Below are positions 55,891 to 64,000 of a stretch of DNA of 64,000 nt, piece by piece (the stretch's first letter is position 1; every line of letters begins with the position of its first letter). The stretch is from assembly GCA_949317995.1 (NCBI GenBank), contig OX439050.1:18244061-18308060 (forward strand). Direction: 5' to 3'. The position numbers and the translations under genes are program-made. This DNA comes from Acholoe squamosa. Its lineage: Eukaryota; Annelida; Polychaeta; Phyllodocida; Polynoidae. The notes under the pieces were generated by a model, which made no database searches, was not told where the DNA came from, and saw only the letters and a list, made by a program, of their open reading frames with translations.

Positions 55891-58632
55891 ATGACTGAGC
55901 TGAGCCCAGTTAGGGGAAATGGCCCAAATCGTGAGCTAGACTCCCCGATGGAGGATGGTGAAATCAAGTCACCACCCCAAGGTACGGAGTGGAGGGATCC
56001 ACTAGAACACTACCCTGATGGGTTAGAAGATGTAAGAAGAAACTTACATCATGAACTGGATGAATTTGGAGACTCCTTATTCATGCCAGGAGGTACTTCG
56101 AAACCTGCACCAATGCATAAAAGTACTGCTCAATTTGGTAAATTACCATTTGAGGTACCAAAGCCTAGTGCAGGTATGTTTGAAACTCCATACAGTTCTC
56201 GAATTAAACACCAAAAATGTGGATTCGAAAAGAACAAAATGGACGAGCTTGAAGACATGAGAGCTGAATACGAGAAGATCCAGAAGGATCTTATTACACT
56301 GACCGGAACCCGAGACAAGATTCTGACTGAAAACAAACAGTTGATATCGGAACGTCTCGATTACGATCAGAGTTGTAGACGCCAACAACAATTGTTGTTG
56401 GATCAGATGGAGAAAGAAAAGCAAGATTTTCAACTCCAGCACGAACAGTATCGTGATGCACTATATACGGCGGATCTGGAATACAGAGCCTCGTATGATG
56501 AGTTGAATAGAACTAAACAAGAGTTAAATTCAACTCAATCGGCCTACGGCAAGTATCAAGAAGAGCTGAAGAAAATAGAATCAGCCTTCAAAGATTCTCG
56601 GGAAACGTACCAAAAACAGACCGATGAGCATGAAAAACTCAAAGATCAATTGATACGCGAATCCACAGATTTGGCTGTTAAACAGACTAAAATGATGGAT
56701 GATTATTCCGAACTGGAGGCTAAAGCTATCCAGATGTCAAAGTATCTAGAAGATACTGGTCGTGCAGTAGGCACTCTTGAACCAGACTTCACTGTTTCAG
56801 GAATTGCCCTAAACACGACAAGTAACCAGATGTTCTCTTTGAGGGGCAATGACGGGGTAACAGAGACAACTGTACCTCGTTATGAAGGAGTAAAGAGTCA
56901 TCAGGTTAGATTTACAGATAATACCTCTATACCTCTTGGTCTAGGTACGGGAAATAAAGGGGATAATTCTGCGAGTGGAGCTAAACAAAGCCGCTCGGCA
57001 GGAAGCTCCACCTTTGACGGCGGATGGCCACAACAGTCACCTTTAGGGGGACCAAATGGCCCGTATGCCCAGTATGGATGGAATCAGTCCCAAACAGGAA
57101 CGAATCCGTCCAATGGTAACACCCGGAACACGTCCGGAGGAACAACCGGACGAGCACCCGGAGGTTCCAGTACAGCTGGGGGGCAATCCGGATGTGATCA
57201 AGGATCCGGACCCTCAAGCGATCGTTCCAGGAGCAGACCCTCTGCCAGTGGGACTGGTTTCAATAATGGAAATCAGTCGTATGGAACAGGAGGAAACACT
57301 AATCCCAATAGTGGTTTCTTTAGCTTTGGTGGAAATACACAACCCACCAATGGTCCAGGGCCGGCTCCCCAAACCAGTGGATACACCTTTTCACAGGTGC
57401 CTCCATACGGAGCAGGGGGATCAGGAGGTGGAGGAGGACCACCATCCGGAGGCTTTGGAAGTACTTATGGTACGAATCCTCCAAGGAAAAAGAGACTCAG
57501 TCGCCGAGTATCTCTTTCTCCAGGGTTACAAGCGCTGCATGATTCTAATGCAGCGATTGCTAACTTAGGTGTTGATTGTTACAATCAAGGTCTGGACGAT
57601 ACGGAGATCATGGAATGGAGTAAGGGTTTAACCCTTACTGGATCCACGAATCCGGCTCGTAGAGTAGCTAAGATACCTACCCCCTTTAATGCCAAGAACC
57701 CTTGGAAGGAGGAGTATCAAGGCTGCGCGGATGTCTTTAACTGCAATGGATGGGGTAAAGCGGAAGCTCTGCCTTATTTAGTATGCTGGTTAAAGGAAGG
57801 CGACGGAAAAGGAGCCGTGGAACAATGGAGAGATTCTCAAATAACAGGACTCTCAGCCCATATGAAGTATGATGAACTCATAGAGATTGCTTCATATTTA
57901 TATGGGAATATAGTTGGAGAAGACCCTTGGCTGACATTCACTAAAAGAACACAGAAGCCCAAGGAGTCTGCCAAAGTGTTCGGCTTAGAATGTCAACGAC
58001 TGTTGCATAAAGCCAGACCTCAATGGAGACTAGATGATGAATGCTTCCTAGATGAGATGTTTAAACAATTCATTGAAGGATTGCGGAATCAAGAACACAG
58101 GACAGTAGCCTGTGAAGCTTGGAAGAATGATGCCTCTTTGACAGATTTGTTCCAGTCCCTAGATCATTATGATCGAAAGGCCCGTATCTTTGCCGGGAAG
58201 GTACCCCAACGGATGTCAGCAATGATAATCCCGGAGGGAATACCCGAAACCGATTCATCCGAATCAGGGGAACCTGACGAAGATGAAAACGTTGGGGCCA
58301 TTGGCCAAGGGAACCCCCGGTACAACCGGAACTGGGGAAAGAAACCGGGTTACGTCAAGGAGAAAGTGATCACTTCTAAACCTCCTGTGACTCAACCCGA
58401 TACCAAACCCACGACGGGTCCTTCTTTATCAGAGGACCTGGTTAACAATTTGGTAAAGAAGATTACTGAAAATCTTAGGAGGCCTAAGCCTGATAGGAGT
58501 GTTGTGACATGCTTCCGATGTCAGGAAACTGGGCATTATGCTGCCGAGTGTGAGGCAGATAAGCCAGTTTATAGAAACACTCGTTACCGGAGCAATCCGG
58601 GTAAGGAGGACTCAGTGAAGAAGGAAAACTGA
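55891..58632 (+). CDS. gag: Gag polyprotein, 913 aa, intact
   Basis: Structural polyprotein of the retrotransposon, forming the particle that packages its RNA. Start is ATG 55891, 28 nt after the primer site. Residues about 115-285 are a long charged coiled coil. About 355-545 is a low-complexity region rich in Gly, Ser, Asn and Pro with FSFGG- and GGFGS-type motifs. About 590-790 looks like the helical capsid region of Gypsy gags (W..Y, GKAEALPYLVCWL, FIEGLRN). The single zinc knuckle CFRCQETGHYAAEC is at about 874-887. At 913 residues it is about twice the usual Gypsy Gag length; the extra length is the coiled coil and low-complexity part. It ends at TGA 58630 and overlaps the pol frame by 28 nt. 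The frame is uninterrupted, so the copy is recent. Confidence 0.9.
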   Translation: MTELSPVRGNGPNRELDSPMEDGEIKSPPQGTEWRDPLEHYPDGLEDVRRNLHHELDEFGDSLFMPGGTSKPAPMHKSTAQFGKLPFEVPKPSAGMFETPYSSRIKHQKCGFEKNKMDELEDMRAEYEKIQKDLITLTGTRDKILTENKQLISERLDYDQSCRRQQQLLLDQMEKEKQDFQLQHEQYRDALYTADLEYRASYDELNRTKQELNSTQSAYGKYQEELKKIESAFKDSRETYQKQTDEHEKLKDQLIRESTDLAVKQTKMMDDYSELEAKAIQMSKYLEDTGRAVGTLEPDFTVSGIALNTTSNQMFSLRGNDGVTETTVPRYEGVKSHQVRFTDNTSIPLGLGTGNKGDNSASGAKQSRSAGSSTFDGGWPQQSPLGGPNGPYAQYGWNQSQTGTNPSNGNTRNTSGGTTGRAPGGSSTAGGQSGCDQGSGPSSDRSRSRPSASGTGFNNGNQSYGTGGNTNPNSGFFSFGGNTQPTNGPGPAPQTSGYTFSQVPPYGAGGSGGGGGPPSGGFGSTYGTNPPRKKRLSRRVSLSPGLQALHDSNAAIANLGVDCYNQGLDDTEIMEWSKGLTLTGSTNPARRVAKIPTPFNAKNPWKEEYQGCADVFNCNGWGKAEALPYLVCWLKEGDGKGAVEQWRDSQITGLSAHMKYDELIEIASYLYGNIVGEDPWLTFTKRTQKPKESAKVFGLECQRLLHKARPQWRLDDECFLDEMFKQFIEGLRNQEHRTVACEAWKNDASLTDLFQSLDHYDRKARIFAGKVPQRMSAMIIPEGIPETDSSESGEPDEDENVGAIGQGNPRYNRNWGKKPGYVKEKVITSKPPVTQPDTKPTTGPSLSEDLVNNLVKKITENLRRPKPDRSVVTCFRCQETGHYAAECEADKPVYRNTRYRSNPGKEDSVKKEN
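58605..58632 (+). promoter_or_regulatory. Gag-pol overlap with candidate -1 frameshift site
   Basis: The pol frame is open from 58605 (after TAA 58602-58604) through the gag stop at 58630-58632. Immediately before that stop is GGAAAAC (58623-58629), positioned so that a -1 slip moves the codons GAA AAC to GGA AAA. Heptamers with GGA in the first triplet are known in some retroviral pro-pol sites. I did not model the downstream structure. Confidence 0.5.
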
Positions 58633-58670
58633 GAGGGGGTGTCCACAATGGCAACCGGATTACCCCCAGA

Positions 58671-61600
58671 GTGAGTGATTGCCATGACTGCCAGCCTATC
58701 GCAGCTTGCGGTACTGGCAAGAATCCTCTAGCGATTTCGCCCAGCAGTGAAGCTAAGGAGCCTGATCAGTTCCTTACTCATGAGGCTGGGGAGACTGATA
58801 GTACACCAGGTGTCAAGAACCGGCAGAAGAACACAGAGGGGAAACCCGATATCAGTCCAGAGGGAGCGGCCAATGAGTTGGCCAGGGTGGGGTGTGCCCA
58901 GTTCCCCCCGGGTCATCCTTGTCTCGAATTCTTAAAGGGATGTGGATTTGACCTCGGCGCTAAGACGGAACTTGCTAAGTATGCAAGTAGTCCTACCTAC
59001 TTGAAAGGTAGGAGGTGGTACGCAGTTGTATCTGTGAGTGGTAGATCCGCTGAGTTTCTTGTCGATACGGGTGCTAGCCACTCCTGTATTGCTAAGAGAT
59101 TCTACGATCTTTTGCCTACGAATCATGAAACTTTCACAACGGAAGGAAATGCTCGTACGGCCGACGGTAGCATGATACAAACGTTCGGTAGAACATGTAT
59201 GAGGTTCAGTCTACAGGAAGATAAGGACTTCATCCTTACCCCTACTGTGGCGAACATCGCGGATGATGGTATACTCGGTCTGGATTTTGCTGCATTATAT
59301 GGAGCAAGGTTAGATTCCCAGAGGGGAATATTGGAAGTGAGAGACCCGTATCATCTCGAAGTACAATGTGTACTTAGGCAAGTAAGCAGTGTAGCCCAGA
59401 CTGTTAAGATACCACCAGGCACAGCCTGTGATGTCTTATGTCGAGCGGACAGACAGTTTTCAGGAAAAACTGGAGTTGTAGAGCCAGACATGGCCATGTT
59501 GTCAAGTATCGGATTGGAATCCGCTGATGTTCTAGTAGCTAACGCTGCTTGGACGGTGGTTCCTATATCCAATACCGGTAACAAGACTGTCTATGTACAG
59601 AAGGATACGATCCTTGGATCGGTTGTCTTATCCGAATTGATAGAAGACTGTAAACATGTTTCGGCACCCGGAGCCCCTATCCCACCCGAAAGGAGCCCGG
59701 AACTAGACACTCTAGTAGCCGAAAGCCATGTAGAAAGTGATGAACAACGTGAAGCTCTAACTGACTTGTTGTACAAGTACCGTAAAGCTTTTGCAGCACC
59801 GAGTGAACAATTGGGGCGTACCGATAAAGTACTGCATACGATTGACACTGGTGAGAATGAACCTTTTAAGATTCCTTATAGAAGACTCCCACTAGCCAAA
59901 AAAAGGGTAGCTGAGGAGGAGATAGCTAAAATGCTTGAACAGGATGTAATAATTCCATCAACCAGTCCTTGGTCTAGCCCTGTGTGCATGGTGACCAAGA
60001 AAGATGGTAGCATCCGTTTCTGCATAGATTACCGGAAATTGAATGGTATGACCAAGAAGAATTCATATCCCTTACCACGGATCGATGAGACTATAGACTC
60101 CCTTGGAGGTAAGCAATGGTATTGCTCTCTAGACTTACAATCCGGGTACTGGCAAGTGGGTATGCATCCGAAAGATATGGAGAAGACGGCCTTTTCCAGT
60201 CATATTGGATTATTCCAGTATAATGTGATGCCGTTTGGATTGTGCAATGCACCGGCGACATTTGAAGCCATGATGGAAACTTTATTAAGTGACCTTTTAT
60301 GGAAGAAATGTCTCGTCTATCTAGACGATGTGATTGTCTTTGGAAAGACATACGAAGAATGCTTGGAAAATTTAGGTATGGTCCTGGAAAGGATCATAAC
60401 TAATGGTTTGAAGCTGAAACCCAAGAAGTGCGATCTTTTCAAAAGATCTATTAATTACTTGGGGCGAATAATCTCGAATGAAGGGATTAAAGCCGATCCG
60501 GAGAAACTGGATGCCGTGTCAAATTGGCAAGCACCCACGAATGCGAAAGAAGTTAGGTCCTTCCTCGGATTCTGTTCCTACTACCGGGACTTTATCCCAG
60601 GATATTCAAGGGTTGCCTTTCCTATCCAGAGTTTGTCCCACTGGACACCCGGGATCAGAAAGGAACGATTCCCTTGGGGACCCGAGCAAGACGAGGCCTT
60701 TATGAAAATAAAGGATTTGTTTGCTATCACACCTGTGTTGAGATACCCCACGGAGAATGATCATTTCATTCTAGATACTGATGCTAGTAATGAAAGCATA
60801 GGAGCCGCCCTTTCTCAGGTCCAGGATGGGGTCGAAGTTCCTATAGCCTTCGCTAGTAACACGTTGAGTAAATCTCAAAGAAACTATTGTACCACTAAAC
60901 GTGAGTTGTTGGCTGTGGTGGTCTATACGAAGAAGTTCAAGCACTTTTTGTGGGGGAGTGATTTCACTCTACGGACTGATCACTCTTCCCTCAGATGGTT
61001 ATTGAACTTCAAAGATGCAGAGGGGATGATAGGTCGCTGGTTAGCGCACCTATCCGAATTCGGTCTAAATCACAGCCAGATTGAACACCGAGCCGGGGCA
61101 AAGCATTTGAATGCAGATGCTTTGTCTAGAATCCCAGTGAGGAAATGTGCAAATGCTGAGTGCACTGATTGTGGAGCACACAATGCTGTGTTGGCAGGGG
61201 TTCGAGTTCCATTCGAAACCCATCCGGAACATGTCTTGAATTGGTCCTTGGAGACCATCAGGCAGTTCCAGAAGTCTGATGCAGTCACATCACGTTTGAT
61301 TAAATTCCTTAATCAGGGTATCTGTCCCCCAAGACCCGTAGTGTCATTGGAGAACAGAGAGATGAGACGATTCTTAGCTCAATGGGCCGAGCTAAAAGTC
61401 CGGGATGGTATTCTGTTTCGATGGAAGAACCATTCTAATAGGAACAAAACCTTGCAAGTTGTCATACCTAGTGCTATGCGACGAGATATTATGTATTTCT
61501 GTCATGGACATAGAACTAGTGGACACTTTGGAAAGAAACGGTCTCTAGAACGTCTGACCAGACGATACTATTGGCCCGGCATGAGTACAGATCTCACCCG

Positions 61601-61805
61601 ATGGGTGGAGACCTGTCCCGAGTGCTGTAAGAACAAACCAGGACCCGGGTTAGGCAAGCTGCCATTATCCCAGGAACTGTTTGGTGTAAGGTTTGCTAGA
61701 ATAGCTGTTGACATTATTAGTGGGATTCCCCCCACTCCTAGTGGCAACACGTGTATGATGGTCGTGTCTGATTATTATACCAAGTACACCCGAGTGTTTC
61801 CTTAA
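58671..61805 (+). CDS. pol: Pol: protease, reverse transcriptase, RNase H, integrase N-part
   Basis: Domains in order: aspartic protease with FLVDTGASHS (Asp at residue 132) and GILGLDF about residue 200. Then reverse transcriptase with the FCIDYRKLN block (about 447), the FGLCNAPATF block (about 523) and catalytic YLDD at about 550-553. RNase H follows with LDTDAS near 700 and the TDH.SL block near 770, then the integrase zinc-binding HHCC region (H-x-H ... CPEC, about 945-985) and the first catalytic Asp (AVDI, about 1012). Domain order RT-RNaseH-integrase is that of Ty3/Gypsy. The 'start' at 58671 is only where the track opens; translation probably enters by a -1 shift from gag. The frame stops at TAA 61803-61805 inside the integrase core. 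Confidence 0.9.
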   Translation: MSDCHDCQPIAACGTGKNPLAISPSSEAKEPDQFLTHEAGETDSTPGVKNRQKNTEGKPDISPEGAANELARVGCAQFPPGHPCLEFLKGCGFDLGAKTELAKYASSPTYLKGRRWYAVVSVSGRSAEFLVDTGASHSCIAKRFYDLLPTNHETFTTEGNARTADGSMIQTFGRTCMRFSLQEDKDFILTPTVANIADDGILGLDFAALYGARLDSQRGILEVRDPYHLEVQCVLRQVSSVAQTVKIPPGTACDVLCRADRQFSGKTGVVEPDMAMLSSIGLESADVLVANAAWTVVPISNTGNKTVYVQKDTILGSVVLSELIEDCKHVSAPGAPIPPERSPELDTLVAESHVESDEQREALTDLLYKYRKAFAAPSEQLGRTDKVLHTIDTGENEPFKIPYRRLPLAKKRVAEEEIAKMLEQDVIIPSTSPWSSPVCMVTKKDGSIRFCIDYRKLNGMTKKNSYPLPRIDETIDSLGGKQWYCSLDLQSGYWQVGMHPKDMEKTAFSSHIGLFQYNVMPFGLCNAPATFEAMMETLLSDLLWKKCLVYLDDVIVFGKTYEECLENLGMVLERIITNGLKLKPKKCDLFKRSINYLGRIISNEGIKADPEKLDAVSNWQAPTNAKEVRSFLGFCSYYRDFIPGYSRVAFPIQSLSHWTPGIRKERFPWGPEQDEAFMKIKDLFAITPVLRYPTENDHFILDTDASNESIGAALSQVQDGVEVPIAFASNTLSKSQRNYCTTKRELLAVVVYTKKFKHFLWGSDFTLRTDHSSLRWLLNFKDAEGMIGRWLAHLSEFGLNHSQIEHRAGAKHLNADALSRIPVRKCANAECTDCGAHNAVLAGVRVPFETHPEHVLNWSLETIRQFQKSDAVTSRLIKFLNQGICPPRPVVSLENREMRRFLAQWAELKVRDGILFRWKNHSNRNKTLQVVIPSAMRRDIMYFCHGHRTSGHFGKKRSLERLTRRYYWPGMSTDLTRWVETCPECCKNKPGPGLGKLPLSQELFGVRFARIAVDIISGIPPTPSGNTCMMVVSDYYTKYTRVFP

Positions 61806-62855
61806 CCGGATCATAAGGCTGTTACTTGTGCTATGGCCTTTGTAAAAGGGTGGGTGCTGCACCTAGGTGTCCCACTCATGTTACATAGTGACCAAGGCAG
61901 AGAATTTGAGTCTAGTCTGTGGCAGGAGATGTGTAATTGTCTGGCGATCTGCAAGACAAGAACTAATCCCTATAGACCACAGAGCGATGGACAAGTAGAG
62001 AGATTCAATAGGACTTTGATCCAAGTATTGAAGTCTCTGGTAAATGAGCAGATGGATGATTGGGATGAACAATGTGAATTCGTGGTACATGCCTATAATG
62101 GCACTGTGCATTCGAGCACAAACTGTTCTCCTAATCTCCTCGTTTTTGGAGAGGATTTGATTATGCCAGCCGATTTGGTGTTCGGCGTAATAAGAATGAA
62201 TCCGGAAGCCCCTTGCCAGGTGATGTTTGTAGAATCCCTACGGGATAATTTCAAACAAGCCTATGAGAGGGTTAGAGACGAGTTGCAGAAAACTGCGCGT
62301 TGGCAGAAAGTTGGCTATGACACAGGTCTAAAAGCTAGATTTTTTAATCTAGGGGATAGAGTACTGCGTCTACACCAACCTCTAGCTAACCTGAAATTAG
62401 CCAGTAATTGGGATGGACCTTTCACTATAACTCAGGTTATTAGTGATTGCACAGTGATTATTAAATCACAGCTTGGTAAATGTTACAAGTCAAATGTAGC
62501 GAGACTACGCCCATGGAGGGGGAGGGATACCTCCACCGAAATGTACGGCGATGGTCTATTGGAAGTAATGGAACAGAGTCGTGTTAAGCAACTCGAAGTG
62601 GTACCGACCCGAAAGCGAGGACCCGGGCGGCCACGGAAGGTTGCAGACCCGAAGAGGGTGGTGCCCCCTGTCGTAACATCCGGAAAGCAGGGGAAGATAC
62701 AAAAAGTCTCGGCAGGCGCAGGTAAAAATAAGAGGAAAGGTCCCTCTAAGGCTAAGAAGACCTTGGAAAAGGCTCTTATGGATACCAGGTCAATAAAAGA
62801 GGCCTCAAAACCTCTTAGACGCAGTCCAAGGTTGCTACAGACTGCCGTAACCTAG
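61806..62855 (+). pseudogene. pol: Integrase C-part, cut off by one nonsense codon
   Basis: Same frame as the pol segment before it: only the TAA at 61803-61805 separates them, with no shift. It contains the second catalytic Asp (HSDQGREF, about 61885), the catalytic Glu (DGQVERFNR, about 61986) and a GPF-type C-terminal module (NWDGPFTI, about 62407). A basic tail includes RKRGPGRPRK (about 62609), which matches the AT-hook core G-R-P. There is no chromodomain. One base substitution therefore disables an otherwise complete integrase; this copy should not integrate on its own. Confidence 0.88.
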
Positions 62856-63409
62856 CCTGTTAACACAACGAGTGTGTTGTCCTGTACTGTGTACTGTTAT
62901 ATGTTGTAACCTAGTTCAATGTATATTTGAGCCGGTCAAGAGTCTCTGGAAAAGGTCCTATGACAATGAACCCATGGTTTTGGACGGATAATCCGGTGGA
63001 TATGCTTATGCTATCCATAAACTCCAGAATACCTAGCGAATTGTCATAGTCGAACCCTGAGTACGGACGGACGACCGATCGGGTATTGTATTGTTTTTAT
63101 GTAAGGGCGCGTGACCTAATTAAGGGCACGCGGGAAAGTTGTTGACCCATTTTCGAATGGTCACGTGAGGCGCCGGTTTGATCATGCACAGCGATTCAAG
63201 TTCGAGTATCCCGCCATATTGTCTTATTCCTGCGAAGGAAGAAGACGTGGCCGAGGGTGGTCTTACTCTTGTTGGAGTCTGATAGCCCGTGACAGCCATA
63301 TTCCGAGGTGTGCCCTCGTTAAAAGGCACCCGCCTTTCACTGGGTAAGCAGTACTCACTGCTTATCCGGTGGATTGGGATATTTTATCCCCGAACAGCCA
63401 CTTCTGTCG
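62856..63409. other. Spacer between pol and the third ORF
   Basis: About 550 bp without a long frame. It contains a C/G-rich stretch and 'gtgacctaattaagggcacg'. No polypurine tract followed by a TGTAG LTR start is visible, so the element continues past this point. Confidence 0.5.
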
Positions 63410-64000
63410 ATGGCAGAAGAGGCCGTCCGTCTTGGCGGCGGTGCCGGTGCCAGCACCCCGCCAGAGTATGGAAGTGGTTCTCCCAAGAGTCCCACTTATA
63501 CATACGACGATCAGCAATACGATGCTGATTGTGATCAAATGGATCAACAAATGAATGTTGATCAGTACTTCTCTGGAGTAGACGATAGCGACGTAGAGTC
63601 GTTCTACGACGCATCCGACAACTCCAGACAAGTTAGTCCTGAACGCCGAGGCGTTCAACAACAAATTGATGTAGGTGAGCCTTATGTAGCCCTCCATCCG
63701 AAGGTTTGAGTGGAGAACCGGCAGGAGCCCAGTCTCTTGACAGGGCTCTGATGCCACCTCCCCCTCAACTGCCGCCCCGTCTTGGTGGGAGTACCTCATT
63801 CGGTGCTTTGGGACCTGCTTCTCCGGTTGACAGGCCAATGCACCTAGAGCTGCCCTTCCCAGACAGTCCCGAATGGCATGATGTAGCCGGTCCATATGAC
63901 GGACGGATGTTAGCAATTTCCGAGGAAATGCTGATACCCACCTGTTATGGGACGCCCAGAGAGGTTGACGAGCGTGTTGTCAACGCAATCTGGAAATGTG
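63410..64000 (+). CDS. Extra ORF downstream of pol, acidic, partial
   Basis: From ATG 63410 about 100 codons of an acidic, Gln/Asp/Ser-rich protein (MAEEAVRLGGGAGAS ... DSDVESFYDASDNS) end at TGA 63707-63709. A second frame without stops begins between 63691 and 63712 and runs to the window end (Pro-rich, then PEWHDVAGPYDGRML). The simplest reading is one ORF with a single frameshift around 63695-63705. It has no signal peptide or membrane segment in view, so nothing suggests an envelope protein. It may belong to the Gypsy element, since no LTR intervenes, or to a neighbouring insertion. Confidence 0.5.

Noticed and set aside
56143..57568. Other-frame readings over gag (for example 57056-57568)
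   Set aside because: Shadows of the intact 913-codon gag frame.
63362..63916. 184-codon minus-strand frame opposite the third ORF
   Set aside because: The plus strand has the better-composed, acidic reading that continues to the edge; the minus frame shows no domain.

Overview
The window is animal nuclear DNA. It has introns with GT/AG splice sites, an orthologue of the conserved membrane protein TMEM222, an immunoglobulin-superfamily (IgSF) receptor gene, and very dense interspersed repeats. The mix of CR1/Jockey-like LINEs, a Gypsy LTR element, many small inverted-repeat DNA elements and tRNA-derived SINEs fits a marine invertebrate deuterostome such as amphioxus. That taxon is my inference and is not proven by any single feature. 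I see no bacterial genes, operons or CRISPR arrays.

Layout. 1-3.1 kb: a repeat copy holding a 1.8-kb minisatellite; a second copy lies inverted at 47.0-48.5 kb. 3.1-12.1 kb: small inverted-repeat elements, two long-stem hairpins and a broken gag/protease relic (8.9-9.75 kb). 12.4-16.06 kb: a degraded LINE with endonuclease and reverse transcriptase, broken by a stop codon, homopolymer frameshifts and a small transposon. 16.3-18.4 kb: G/C-homopolymer-rich elements with TTA/TAA target duplications, and a weak candidate first exon on the minus strand. 18.59-40.57 kb: TMEM222 in six plus-strand exons, with a 17.6-kb intron 1. That intron contains a repeat family carrying perfect AGGTCA direct repeats, a 50-bp minisatellite abutting a 945-984-codon antisense ORF, LINE tails, an antisense SGNH-hydrolase-like ORF, a 21-bp minisatellite and a 3.7-kb satellite with a recent 1.54-kb duplication. 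41.5-46.8 kb: several complete inverted-repeat transposons, some nested, and a SINE copy. 46.05-55.04 kb: the last seven exons of the minus-strand IgSF receptor; its 5' part lies beyond the window. 55.43-64.0 kb: a Gypsy-type LTR retrotransposon on the plus strand with 5' LTR, primer site, gag, pol (one nonsense codon inside integrase) and an extra downstream ORF that runs off the window.

Only two genes are confidently of host type, TMEM222 and the IgSF receptor. They are convergent, with stop codons about 5.5 kb apart. The 984-aa and SGNH-like ORFs sit antisense inside a TMEM222 intron and are more likely mobile-element genes or domesticated derivatives than ordinary host genes. Exon boundaries were placed by hand from splice consensus and protein continuity, without transcript data.
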